A stretch of DNA of 48,305 bases, taken from Sphingomonas sp. S-NIH.Pt15_0812 (GTDB lineage Bacteria > Pseudomonadota > Alphaproteobacteria > Sphingomonadales > Sphingomonadaceae). This document shows positions 24,383 through 32,003 of this stretch, in pieces. The stretch spans positions 1-48,305 of the forward strand of contig NZ_QLJH01000026.1 of NCBI RefSeq assembly GCF_003951315.1, written 5' to 3'. The notes under the pieces were generated by a model. The model saw nothing but the letters and a program-made list of their open reading frames with translations. It made no database searches and was not told where the DNA came from. Position 1 is the first letter of the stretch. Each line of letters opens with the position of its first letter. The position numbers and the translations under genes are program-made.

Positions 24383-25023
24383 GCCACGCTCGCCAGCGCC
24401 AGCGGGGCCTCGCGCCGGGCGAGCGCCACCAGCGGCGCTTCCAGTCGCGCGCGTTCGAACGCCTCGGCCCGTGCCGCGCCGCGCAGGCGGCCGGCGATCG
24501 GTTGCAGCACTAGATTGGCAAGCACCGCGCCATAGAGCGTGGCGAGCAGCGCCACCGCCATGCCGGCGCCGATCGTCGCGACATCGTCCATGGCGGCGAA
24601 CATGCGCGCCAGGCCGATCAGCGTGCCGACCATGCCCATCGCCGGCGCCGCTTCCGCCGCCGCCGCCCAGAGCTCCGCCGCCGCGCAATGCCGCTCGGCT
24701 CGGGTGCGGCGGCGATCGGCGACCAGCAGCGCCACCGCCTCGCTGTCCGCACCGTCGACGATCGCGGCGACGGCGGCGGCGACATCGGGGTCGGTCAGCA
24801 CCGATCGGTCGAGCGCCATCACCCCGTGCCGCCGCGCGATCCGCGACAGGGCGGCGACCTGCTGGAGCAGCGGCTCGGCGGCGAACGGCGTGCGCGCCAG
24901 CGTGGCGAGCGCGCGTAGGCCGCGCGCGACGTCGCGAAGCGGCGTACGCAGCAGGGCGGCAAGGGTCGTACCGCCGCCGACGATCGCCAAGGCGACCGGA
25001 TCGAAGAACATCGCGAATTCCAT
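24379..25023 (-). CDS. MotA/PomA-like stator protein (second copy)
   Basis: A 214-residue membrane protein of the MotA/TolQ/ExbB group. Four membrane spans are expected; the conserved pore segment is AEAAPAMGMVGTLIGLARM, with the key proline, followed by IGAGMAVALLATLYGAVLANLVLQPIA, as in PomA-type proteins. The cytoplasmic loop (about 40-120) is Arg-rich. ATG at 25023 or ATG at 25011 may start it; a strong sigma-54 site predicts a transcript beginning near 25025, which favours 25011. This is a second stator A-subunit besides the motA further on, and it pairs with the short MotB-like gene. Sequence further upstream is repeat DNA, not coding. Confidence 0.82.
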   Translation of the reverse strand: MEFAMFFDPVALAIVGGGTTLAALLRTPLRDVARGLRALATLARTPFAAEPLLQQVAALSRIARRHGVMALDRSVLTDPDVAAAVAAIVDGADSEAVALLVADRRRTRAERHCAAAELWAAAAEAAPAMGMVGTLIGLARMFAAMDDVATIGAGMAVALLATLYGAVLANLVLQPIAGRLRGAARAEAFERARLEAPLVALARREAPLALASVA

Positions 25024-25035
25024 CGTGGGTGGATC

Positions 25036-25051
25036 AGCAAGGATCGGGCCA
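25036..25051 (-). promoter_or_regulatory. sigma-54 promoter for the motA-like/flgA operon
   Basis: On the minus strand TGGCCCG-ATCC-TTGCT matches the RpoN consensus TGGCACG-N4-TTGCW with one difference; the invariant GG and GC are 10 bases apart. The predicted transcription start is about 25025, at the first ATG of the MotA-like gene, so translation may use the next ATG at 25011. Confidence 0.7.
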
Positions 25052-25167
25052 AGCAGGATTTCCAATGGCCTGGCAGGGACTTGCCCGCCAACCGGCAATA
25101 GGACCCGCGCCCGCTTGCCGCCGACCGGCAAATTCCTGCCGGAGGGGCGGAACCCTTCCCCCATGCT

Positions 25168-25271
25168 GTTCCCCGGCAAAGGCCGGGGCCCAGTTGGAAA
25201 GGTGGTTGTAACGGAGAGCCGAGCGTCATCGCTATCGTCTCCCAACTGGGCCCCGGCCTTCGCCGGGGAAC
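25168..25271. repeat. REP-like paired palindromic repeat (30-bp inverted arms)
   Basis: The arm at 25168-25197 and the inverted arm at 25242-25271 agree at 29 of 30 positions, across a 44-base spacer. Each arm is itself a hairpin with core CCCCGGC-NAAG-GCCGGGG followed by CCCAGTTGG. A related pair occurs at 30394-30481. Such elements are dispersed in sphingomonad genomes; here it lies between two divergent promoters. Confidence 0.8.
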
Positions 25272-25304
25272 AAGAGAGGATAGAAGACACCTCACTCAAC
25301 AAAC

Positions 25305-25320
25305 TGGCACGACCATTGCT
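25305..25320 (+). promoter_or_regulatory. sigma-54 promoter for the flgB operon
   Basis: TGGCACG-ACCA-TTGCT is a perfect RpoN -24/-12 match (GG at 25306-25307, GC at 25318-25319). The predicted start near 25331 leaves about 33 bases before the flgB GTG. It predicts control by RpoN and a bacterial enhancer-binding protein of the FlbD/FlrC type, encoded elsewhere. Confidence 0.8.
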
Positions 25321-25363
25321 TAGTCACTCTCGAACGCCAATCCGGGCGTCCAGGGAGGCCCAA

Positions 25364-25708
25364 GTGGCAGCAGACACATTGTTCGGCGTGCATGGAGCCG
25401 CGCTCCAGATACGGTCGCAGCGCATGGGCGTGCTGGCGTCGAACATCGCCAACGCCTCCACCCCCGGCTTCAAGGCGCGCGACATCGATTTCGGCGCGGC
25501 GCTGTCGTCGATGGAGGGCGGTAACCAGGGGGCGGTCGCGGGCGCGATGAAATATCGCGTGCCGCTCCAGACCTCGATGGACGGCAACACGGTCGAACTG
25601 AACGAGGAGCAGACCGCCTTTGCCGAGAATGCCGTCCAATATCAGACGACGCTCTCTTTTCTGAACGGCCGCATCGCCCAGGTCACCCGCGCGCTGAAGG
25701 GCGAATAA
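25364..25708 (+). CDS. flgB: flagellar basal-body rod protein FlgB
   Basis: A 114-residue proximal rod subunit exported by the flagellar type III apparatus. The N-terminal rod motif is RSQRMGVLASNIANASTPGFKARDIDF. The C-terminal helix AVQYQTTLSFLNGRIAQVTRALKG matches the family. A GTG start at 25364 is chosen because an AGGGAGG site lies 5 bases upstream and the next in-frame ATG would delete the first helix. It is the first gene of the flgBCDEFGH run, and flgC follows after 3 bases. Confidence 0.92.
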   Translation: MAADTLFGVHGAALQIRSQRMGVLASNIANASTPGFKARDIDFGAALSSMEGGNQGAVAGAMKYRVPLQTSMDGNTVELNEEQTAFAENAVQYQTTLSFLNGRIAQVTRALKGE

Positions 25709-25711
25709 GCC

Positions 25712-26119
25712 ATGTCCAACCCGCTCTCCATCTTCCAGGTTTCGGGCCGCGCCATGTCGGCGCAGCTCGTTCGGATGAACACCACCGCGTCGAACCTGGC
25801 CAATGTCGGCAATGCCGCCGGTTCCGCCGAGGCGGCCTATCGCACCATGAAGCCGGTGTTCCGCACCAGCTTCGACGCCGCCAGCGGCATGGCGACCGTC
25901 GATGTCGAAAAGGTCGTGACCGCGGGCGAAGCGCCGACCAAGCGCTACGACCCCGCCAATCCGATGGCCGACAAGGACGGCAATGTCTTCGACGCGGCGG
26001 TCGATGAATCGCGCGAACTGGTCGACATGATGGAGACCGCGCGCAGCTACCAGAACAATGTCGAGGTGATGCAGACCGCCAAGTCGCTGATCATCGACAC
26101 CCTCAAGCTCGGGCGCTGA
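25712..26119 (+). CDS. flgC: flagellar basal-body rod protein FlgC
   Basis: A 135-residue rod protein forming the rod with FlgB, FlgF and FlgG. The N-terminus has the rod motif in diverged form (MNTTASNLANVGNAAGSAEAAYR), and the body has the FlgC pattern (PTKRYDPANPMADKDGNVF). The C-terminus, MMETARSYQNNVEVMQTAKSLIIDTLKL, carries the conserved rod/hook helix. Length is standard. Three bases separate it from flgB and two from flgD, so translation is coupled. Confidence 0.93.
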   Translation: MSNPLSIFQVSGRAMSAQLVRMNTTASNLANVGNAAGSAEAAYRTMKPVFRTSFDAASGMATVDVEKVVTAGEAPTKRYDPANPMADKDGNVFDAAVDESRELVDMMETARSYQNNVEVMQTAKSLIIDTLKLGR

Positions 26120-26121
26120 CG

Positions 26122-26805
26122 ATGACGACCTCGACCGCTTTCGACTCCACGCTCGCCGGCCTCGGCATTTCGCGCAGCAGCAGCGCCGCGAAGGTCCAGT
26201 CCTCGGCCTCCACCTCACTCGGCCAGTCGGACTTCCTGAAGCTGATGACCGCGCAGATGCAGAACCAGGATCCGTTCAACCCGGTCGACAATACCCAGAT
26301 GGTCGCGCAGATGGCGCAATTCTCCTCGCTCGCCGGCATTTCCGAGATGTCGACGACGCTGAAGGCGATCCAGGACAAGCTGGGCGCGACCACCGCCTCG
26401 GACGCCATGGCCTATATCGGCAAGACCGTGCAGACGCCGGGCGGCACCGCCTATGGCCGCACCGGCGGCGGCCTGACCGGCGCGGTCGAGCTGGGCGACG
26501 CCGCCTCGCGCGTCACCGTCAGCATCGCCGACCCGAGCGGCAACGTGCTGAAGCAGATGGACCTGGGGGCAAGCCCCAAGGGCACCGTCGCCTATGACTG
26601 GGACGGCAAGACGCAGGATGGCGGCGAGGCGGGCAGCGGCCCCTTCACCGTCACCGTCGCGGCCCAGTCGGCGGGCAAGACCGTGCCCGCCACCAACCTC
26701 GTCTGGGCGCCGGTCGGTTCGGTCTCGACCACCAGCGGCGCCACCGTCCTCACGCTTCCCGGTCTCGGCGAAGTCCCCGTCAGCGCCGTTCGCCAGATCG
26801 GCTGA
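26122..26805 (+). CDS. flgD: flagellar hook capping protein FlgD
   Basis: A 227-residue scaffold that caps the growing hook and is shed afterwards. The conserved N-terminal block is LGQSDFLKLMTAQMQNQDPFNPVDNTQMVAQMAQFSSLAGI (about 33-74). The C-terminal half has tudor/FnIII-like FlgD domains (VTVSIADPSGNVLKQMDLG, GTVAYDWDGKTQDGG). The N-terminus precedes it with a Ser-rich export region. It is positioned directly before flgE, as usual. Confidence 0.92.
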   Translation: MTTSTAFDSTLAGLGISRSSSAAKVQSSASTSLGQSDFLKLMTAQMQNQDPFNPVDNTQMVAQMAQFSSLAGISEMSTTLKAIQDKLGATTASDAMAYIGKTVQTPGGTAYGRTGGGLTGAVELGDAASRVTVSIADPSGNVLKQMDLGASPKGTVAYDWDGKTQDGGEAGSGPFTVTVAAQSAGKTVPATNLVWAPVGSVSTTSGATVLTLPGLGEVPVSAVRQIG

Positions 26806-26829
26806 GCCCCTTTTCCAGGAGCAATCCCC

Positions 26830-28098
26830 ATGTCCTTCTACACCTCGCTCTCCGGTCTCCAGGCGTCGCAGTCGGAGATGTCGACCATCTCGCACAACCT
26901 GGCGAACGTCGCGACCAACGGCTTCAAGAAGAGCCGCACCGAATTCGCCGACGTCATCGCCTCCTCGGTGTCGCTCAACCCGGCGCAGCAGGTCGGCTCG
27001 GGCACCGTGGTCAAGGCGAACCGCCAGCAGTTCGGCCAGGGCAACCTGATCCAGTCGGCCAACTCGCTCGACCTCGCCGTGTCCGGCGACGGCTTCTTCG
27101 TGGTGAAGCCGGAGGTCGGCGGCGCGAAGGTGAACTTCACGCGCAATGGCGGCTTCTTCGTCGACTCCAGCCGCTATGTCGTCGACTCGCAGGGCGGCCA
27201 TCTCCAGGTCTATCCGGTCGACGGGTCGGGCGCGGTGGTCGCGACCGGCATCGATTCGGCAACCAGCCTCCAGCTGCCCGCCACCAGCGGCGTCGCGGTG
27301 CCGACCAAGAACGTCACCATGTCGCTCAACCTCAACGCCAATGCGTCGATCCCGACCGCCAAGGCGTTCGACCGGTTCGATCCGTCCAGCTACAACCAGT
27401 CGGCGCAGACCACCATCTACGACACCGCGGGCAACGCGATGACGCTGACCAACTATTTCGTGCGCGAGACGACGCCGCAGACCGCCAATGACGGTTCGAC
27501 CTGGAAGGTCTACAGCTTCGTCGGCGACAAGCAGCTGACCAGCAAGGGCGCGGAGGCCACGACGCTGACCTTCAACGCGTCGGGCGCGATCACCGACCCG
27601 GTGACGCAAATCCCCTATGACGAGTTCACCACGGCGGGCGCGACCGCGCCGCAGCAGTTCGGCTTCCAGTTCGGCGTCGACACGACGCAGCTGTCGCAGC
27701 CGTTCAACGTCACCGATCGCGGCCAGGACGGCAAGCCGGTCGGCCAGATCCAGGGCGTGTCGATCGACGAGACCGGGCTGGTCAAGGCCAGCTTCTCGAA
27801 CGGCGACACCCAGGCGCTGGGCCAGGTGATGCTCGCCAATTTCTCCAACCCCGAGGGGTTGCGCCAGCTCGGCTCCAGTTACTGGCAGTCGACCGGCGTG
27901 TCGGGCGAGGCGAAGCTGGGCGCGGCCGGGGCCAACGGCTTCGGCAACCTGATGAGCGGCACGATCGAGCGGTCGAATGTCGACATCACCGAGGAACTGG
28001 TCAACCTGATCGCGGCGCAGCGCGACTTCCAGGCGAACGCCAAGGCGCTCGATACCGCCAGCCAGATCTCGCAGACGATCTTCAACATCCGCACCTGA
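26830..28098 (+). CDS. flgE: flagellar hook protein FlgE
   Basis: A 422-residue hook subunit. The N-terminal SGLQASQSEMSTISHNLANVATNGFKKSRTEFADV carries the rod/hook signature. The protein ends with GTIERSNVDITEELVNLIAAQRDFQANAKALDTASQISQTIFNIR, the FlgE/FlgG-type C-terminal helix. The central variable D1/D2 domains make it slightly longer than enteric FlgE. An AGGAG ribosome site lies 8 bases before the ATG. Confidence 0.94.
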   Translation: MSFYTSLSGLQASQSEMSTISHNLANVATNGFKKSRTEFADVIASSVSLNPAQQVGSGTVVKANRQQFGQGNLIQSANSLDLAVSGDGFFVVKPEVGGAKVNFTRNGGFFVDSSRYVVDSQGGHLQVYPVDGSGAVVATGIDSATSLQLPATSGVAVPTKNVTMSLNLNANASIPTAKAFDRFDPSSYNQSAQTTIYDTAGNAMTLTNYFVRETTPQTANDGSTWKVYSFVGDKQLTSKGAEATTLTFNASGAITDPVTQIPYDEFTTAGATAPQQFGFQFGVDTTQLSQPFNVTDRGQDGKPVGQIQGVSIDETGLVKASFSNGDTQALGQVMLANFSNPEGLRQLGSSYWQSTGVSGEAKLGAAGANGFGNLMSGTIERSNVDITEELVNLIAAQRDFQANAKALDTASQISQTIFNIRT

Positions 28099-28122
28099 TC
28101 GGACGCGTAAGGGAGGTACGGG

Positions 28123-28872
28123 GTGGACAAGCTGGTCTATACCGCGGCGACGGGCCTGCGCGCGCACATGGCGGCGCAGGCGGCGATCGCCAACAATATG
28201 GCGAACGGCTCCACCACCGGCTTCCGCGCCGACCGGGTGGTGTTCGACCGCATCGAGCTGAAGGGCGGCGGCGCGCAGATCGCGGCGCGGATGCCGAGCG
28301 CCGAGGAAGTGACCGATGCCGATCGTACCGCCGGCGCGATCCAGCAGACCGGTCGTCCGCTCGACGTGGCGGTGGCCGGCGATGCCTGGATCGCGGTGCA
28401 GGCCGCCGACGGACAGGAAGCCTATACGCGGCGCGGCGACCTGGAGATCGCGCCGTCGGGCGTGCTGCAGACCGGCGACGGCCATATCGTCATGGGCCAG
28501 TCCGGCCCGATCACGCTGCCGCCCGCCTCCTCCGTGTCGATCGGCGCGGACGGCAGCATCACCATCGTGCCGCAGGGCGCGGACGCCTCGCAGACGCAGA
28601 TCGTCGACAAGCTGAAGCTGGCCTCGGCCAAGGGCACCGACACGGTCAAGGGGCTGGACAACCTGCTCTATGTCCGGGGCGGCGGCACGCTGCCCGAGGA
28701 TCTGGACGCACGCGTGCAGGGCGGCGCGCTGGAAGGCTCCAACGTCAACATGACCCAGGCGCTGGTCGACATGATCGAGAACCAGCGGAGCTACGAAGTC
28801 ACCGCCAATCTGATGAAGTCCGCCAAGGACATGGACGAGAGCAGCACCTCGCTGCTGCGTCTGCCGAGCTGA
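28123..28872 (+). CDS. flgF: flagellar basal-body rod protein FlgF
   Basis: A 249-residue proximal rod protein. It begins MDKLVYTAATGLRAHMAAQAAIANNMANGSTTGFRADRVVF and ends with LEGSNVNMTQALVDMIENQRSYEVTANLMKSAKDMDESSTSLLRL, both conserved in the FlgF/FlgG family; position before flgG identifies it as FlgF. The start is GTG at 28123 with a GGGAGG site. Only 10 bases separate it from flgG. Confidence 0.92.
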   Translation: MDKLVYTAATGLRAHMAAQAAIANNMANGSTTGFRADRVVFDRIELKGGGAQIAARMPSAEEVTDADRTAGAIQQTGRPLDVAVAGDAWIAVQAADGQEAYTRRGDLEIAPSGVLQTGDGHIVMGQSGPITLPPASSVSIGADGSITIVPQGADASQTQIVDKLKLASAKGTDTVKGLDNLLYVRGGGTLPEDLDARVQGGALEGSNVNMTQALVDMIENQRSYEVTANLMKSAKDMDESSTSLLRLPS

Positions 28873-28882
28873 GGGAAGAACC

Positions 28883-29671
28883 ATGACCAACGCCGCCATG
28901 CACATCGCGCGCACCGGGCTCGACGCCCAGGACATGCGGATGCGCGTCATCTCGAACAACCTGGCCAACGTCAACACGACCGGCTTCAAGCGCGACCGCG
29001 CCAATTTCGAGACGCTCTCCTATCAGGTGGTGACGACGCCGGGCGCGCAGTCGACCGCCGAGACGCGCTATGCCACCGGCCTCAACCTCGGCACCGGCGT
29101 CAAGGTGCAGGGCACCGCGCGGATCGACACGCAAGGGTCGATGCAGCAGACCGGCAACAGCCTGGACCTGGCGCTGGACGGCGACGGCTATTTCCAGGTG
29201 CAGCTGCCCGGCGGCACGCTCGGCTATACGCGCGCCGGCAATTTCTCCCGCTCCGCCGAGGGGCTGCTGGTGACCAGCGAGGGCTATCAGGTCCAGCCCG
29301 GCATCACCATTCCGGAGAACGCCACCGCGATCACGATCGGCACCGACGGCACCGTCTCGGCCACCGTGCCGGGGCAGAACGAGCCGACCCAGCTCGGGCA
29401 GATCCAGGTCGCCAGCTTCCCCAACGCCAGCGGCCTGCAGGCGACCGGCGACAATTACCTGACCGAGACCGCCGCGTCCGGCGCGGCGAACCTGGGCGTC
29501 GCCGGCCTGGATGGGCGCGGCAAGGTGCGCCAGGGATCGCTGGAGGCGTCGAACGTCAACGTCGTCGAGGAACTGGTCGACATGATCGAGACGCAGCGCG
29601 CCTATGAGGTCAACAGCAAGATGATCTCGGCCGCCGACGACATGCTGAAATACGTCAACCAGAACCTCTGA
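28883..29671 (+). CDS. flgG: flagellar basal-body distal rod protein FlgG
   Basis: A 262-residue distal rod subunit, standard length. The N-terminus has ARTGLDAQDMRMRVISNNLANVNTTGFKRDRANFETL. Mid-protein, NSLDLALDGDGYFQVQLPGGTLGYTRAGNF is the FlgG hallmark. The C-terminus is GKVRQGSLEASNVNVVEELVDMIETQRAYEVNSKMISAADDMLKYVNQNL. It is the best conserved gene of the operon, and flgH follows 15 bases later. Confidence 0.95.
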   Translation: MTNAAMHIARTGLDAQDMRMRVISNNLANVNTTGFKRDRANFETLSYQVVTTPGAQSTAETRYATGLNLGTGVKVQGTARIDTQGSMQQTGNSLDLALDGDGYFQVQLPGGTLGYTRAGNFSRSAEGLLVTSEGYQVQPGITIPENATAITIGTDGTVSATVPGQNEPTQLGQIQVASFPNASGLQATGDNYLTETAASGAANLGVAGLDGRGKVRQGSLEASNVNVVEELVDMIETQRAYEVNSKMISAADDMLKYVNQNL

Positions 29672-29686
29672 TCGGGACCCCAGCCC

Positions 29687-30364
29687 ATGTCGCCCCGCCT
29701 CGCGCTCGTGCCGATCGTCGTGCTCGCCCTCGCGCCTTCGCCCGTCCAGGCCGGGCTGTTCGGCAAGAAGGCCCCGCCGGAGGATTTCTCCGCCGCCCGC
29801 GCCGCGCCGCCCGTCCCGGTCGAGCCGGCGACCGGCTCGATCTTCGCCGCGTCGCAGGGCTATGCGGCGCTCTATGAGGGCTGGCGCGCGCGCCGGGTCG
29901 GCGATCCGCTGACCATCGTGCTGGTCGAGCAGACGGCGGCGTCCAAATCCGCCTCCTCCAAGCTCGACAGCCAGGGGTCGGGCCGGATCACGCCGCCGAC
30001 CACCGGCCTGCTCAACCTGTTCCCGCCCTCGTCGGCCACGGCGAGCGGCGGGCGCGCGTTCAACGGCAAGGGCGCGGCGGACCAGGCCAATTCGCTGTCG
30101 GGCGAGGTGTCGGTGACGGTGGCCGAGGTCTATCCCAACGGCACGATGCTGGTCCAGGGGCAGAAGCGCCTGACGCTCAATCGCGGCGACGAGTTCGTCC
30201 GGATCAAGGGGATCGTCCGCACCGCCGATGTCGATCGCGAGAACCGCGTGCTGTCGACGCGCGTGGCGGACGCGCAGATCGCCTATACCGGCAAGGGCGA
30301 CGTGGCCCGCGCCAGCCGCCAGGGCTGGCTGTCGCGCTTCTTCTCGGTGGTGAGTCCGTTCTGA
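29687..30364 (+). CDS. flgH: flagellar L-ring protein FlgH (no lipobox)
   Basis: A 225-residue L-ring subunit forming the bushing in the outer membrane. The signature YEGWRARRVGDPLTIVLVEQTAASKSASSK (about 63-92) and the C-terminal GTMLVQGQKRLTLNRGDEFVRIKGIVRTADV and ADAQIAYTGKGDVARASRQGWLSRFF blocks are typical. It is unusual in having no cysteine, so the N-terminus (ALAPSPVQAGLFG) looks like a signal-peptidase-I site rather than the lipoprotein signal of enteric FlgH. A repeat element begins 30 bases after the stop. Confidence 0.93.
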   Translation: MSPRLALVPIVVLALAPSPVQAGLFGKKAPPEDFSAARAAPPVPVEPATGSIFAASQGYAALYEGWRARRVGDPLTIVLVEQTAASKSASSKLDSQGSGRITPPTTGLLNLFPPSSATASGGRAFNGKGAADQANSLSGEVSVTVAEVYPNGTMLVQGQKRLTLNRGDEFVRIKGIVRTADVDRENRVLSTRVADAQIAYTGKGDVARASRQGWLSRFFSVVSPF

Positions 30365-30393
30365 TGGCGGACCACCACTTTCCCCCCTTCTAC

Positions 30394-30481
30394 CACCCCG
30401 GCGGAGGCCGGGGTCCAGTTACGGGTCGCTTTGAACGACTCGCAGACGTCCCCCGACTGGATCCCGGTCTTCGCCGGGATG
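30394..30481. repeat. second REP-like paired repeat between flgH and flgI
   Basis: The left arm CACCCCGGCGGAGGCCGGGGTCCAGT (30394-30419) faces the inverted right arm at 30456-30481, whose reverse complement reads CATCCCGGCGAAGACCGGGATCCAGT. The arms match at most positions and share the core of the element at 25168-25271. It splits flgH from flgI by 215 bases and, read in frame, gives spurious peptide such as LDPGLRRDD. Confidence 0.75.
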
Positions 30482-30535
30482 ACGACAAGGGGTCTTCGCC
30501 AAGGTCTTGCAGCGGGCGGATCGGAAAAACACCGC

Positions 30536-30551
30536 TGGCTAACGCTTTGAT
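30536..30551 (+). promoter_or_regulatory. sigma-54-like promoter before flgI
   Basis: TGGCTAA-CGCT-TTGAT keeps the -24 TGGC and the spacing, but the -12 is TTGA instead of TTGC. The predicted start (about 30562) is 18 bases before the flgI ATG. It could restore expression of flgI and the later genes downstream of the repeat insertion. Confidence 0.35.
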
Positions 30552-30579
30552 AACCAAGCACCCGGCAAAAGTTGCCGCC

Positions 30580-31674
30580 ATGCTCCGAGTCTTTTTCGCC
30601 GCGCTCGCCGCGCTGATCCTCGCCACCCCGGCGACCGCCGACCGGATCAAGGATCTCGGCGGGTTCCAGGGCATCCGCTCGAACCAGCTCACCGGTTACG
30701 GCGTGGTCGTCGGCCTGCCCGGCACCGGCGACGACAATCTGGACTATACGGTCCAGTCGCTCAAGGCGGTCGCCTCGCGCTTCGGCCTGCAGCTGCCGCC
30801 CAATGCCAATCCGGGGATGAAGAATGCGGCGGTGGTGATGATCACCGCCGAGCTGCCGCCCTTCGCCAAGCCGGGCCAGCGGCTGGACATCACCGTCGCC
30901 TCGATGGGCAAGGCCAAGAGCCTGCGCGGCGGCAGCCTGATCCTGACGCCGCTGCTCGGTGCCGACGGGCAGATCTATGCGATGGCGCAGGGCAATCTGG
31001 CAGTCGGCGGCCTGGGCGCGGAGGGCGCGGACGGGTCGAAGATCGTCGTCAACGTCCCCTCCACCGGCCGCATCCCCGAGGGCGCGACCGTCGAGCGCGC
31101 GGTCGCCACCGGCTTCGACACCGCCCCCACCCTCACCTTCAACCTGGCGCGCGCCGACTTCACCACCGCGCAGAATGTCGCGGGCGCGATCAACCAGAAG
31201 CTGGGCCTGGGCGTGGCCGAGGCGATCGACGCGGTGTCGATCGCGGTGCGCGCGCCGACCGGCGCGGACCGGCGCGCGACGCTGATGTCGATGATCGAGA
31301 ATCTCGACGTCGTCTCCGCCGAGCCGCCCGCCAAGGTGATCGTCAATGCGCGCACCGGCACCGTCGTGATCAACTCCGCCGTGCGCGTCGGCCCCGCCGC
31401 CGTCACCCATGGCAAGCTGACGGTGCGGATCGACGAGAACCAGCGGATCAGCCAGCCCGCCCCCTTCAGCCAGGGCCAGACCGCGCTGGAGCGCAAGTCC
31501 AACGTCGCGATCGACGAGGAGAAGAAGCCGATGTTCCTGCTCGCCCCCGGTCCGCGTCTCGCCGATGTGGTGAAGGCGGTGAACGCGATCGGCGCATCGC
31601 CCGCCGACCTGGTCGCCATCCTGGAGGCGCTGAAGGAAGCCGGCGCGCTCAAGGCGGAGCTGATCGTCCTGTGA
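30580..31674 (+). CDS. flgI: flagellar P-ring protein FlgI
   Basis: A 364-residue periplasmic P-ring subunit. The signal peptide is MLRVFFAALAALILATPATA. The mature start DRIKDLGGFQGIRSNQLTGYGVVVGLPGTGD is nearly invariant in FlgI, and GGSLILTPLLGADGQIYAMAQGNLAVGG and the C-terminal DLVAILEALKEAGALKAELIV follow as expected. The ATG at 30580 is chosen since the open frame upstream (to 30364) runs through repeat DNA. FlgA, its chaperone, is encoded in the divergent operon. The stop overlaps the flgJ-like GTG. Confidence 0.95.
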   Translation: MLRVFFAALAALILATPATADRIKDLGGFQGIRSNQLTGYGVVVGLPGTGDDNLDYTVQSLKAVASRFGLQLPPNANPGMKNAAVVMITAELPPFAKPGQRLDITVASMGKAKSLRGGSLILTPLLGADGQIYAMAQGNLAVGGLGAEGADGSKIVVNVPSTGRIPEGATVERAVATGFDTAPTLTFNLARADFTTAQNVAGAINQKLGLGVAEAIDAVSIAVRAPTGADRRATLMSMIENLDVVSAEPPAKVIVNARTGTVVINSAVRVGPAAVTHGKLTVRIDENQRISQPAPFSQGQTALERKSNVAIDEEKKPMFLLAPGPRLADVVKAVNAIGASPADLVAILEALKEAGALKAELIVL

Positions 31675-31994
31675 CCGACATCACCACGCCCGCACCGCTC
31701 GCCACCGCCGCCTCGACCGGCCCCGCCGATGCGCGGCGGCTGGCGACGGGCGCCAATCTCGACAAGGCGGCCAAGCAGTTCGAATCGGTCTTCACCGGCA
31801 TGATGCTGAAGTCGATGCGCCAGGCGAAGCTGGCCGACCCGCTGTTCGACAGCAAGGCGCTCGACACCTTCCGCGACATGCAGGACCAGATGACCGTCAA
31901 GGCGATGGCGGAGCATACGCCCTTGGGAATCGGTAAAGCGATGCGCGAGTTCCTGGCGAAATCGCAAGCCGATCTTAAGACTCCCGAACGATAA
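31671..31994 (+). CDS. flgJ: rod-binding protein, single-domain FlgJ
   Basis: A 107-residue protein equal to only the N-terminal rod-capping domain of enteric FlgJ. The core is AAKQFESVFTGMMLKSMRQAKLADPLFDSKALDTFRDMQDQMTVKAMAEHTPLGIGKAM, as in the rod-binding family. The peptidoglycan hydrolase domain is absent, as is usual in alphaproteobacteria, where a separate lytic enzyme opens the wall. The start is GTG at 31671, overlapping the flgI stop (GTGA). Confidence 0.87.
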   Translation: MTDITTPAPLATAASTGPADARRLATGANLDKAAKQFESVFTGMMLKSMRQAKLADPLFDSKALDTFRDMQDQMTVKAMAEHTPLGIGKAMREFLAKSQADLKTPER

Positions 31995-32003
31995 GGGCGG
32001 GTC

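Larger units (their letters stand above)
25024..25363. other. 340-base divergent regulatory region between the two flagellar operons
   Basis: This non-coding stretch separates the minus motA-like/flgA unit from the plus flgB operon. It contains opposed sigma-54 promoters near each end (25036-25051 minus, 25305-25320 plus). A large inverted repeat lies at 25168-25271. Before that, 25080-25150 is a patch with recurring GCCGGC/CCGGCAA-type words (CCAACCGGCAAT, GACCGGCAAATT) that could bind an enhancer protein. Open frames crossing it are shadows. Confidence 0.6.

Noticed and set aside
26215..29004. Minus-strand open frame of 929 codons across flgD-flgG
   Set aside because: Antisense to four well-matched flagellar genes, with no recognisable domain and biased composition.
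30364..30579. N-terminal extension of FlgI
   Set aside because: The extra residues derive from a palindromic repeat and precede a standard signal peptide; the start at 30580 is used instead.
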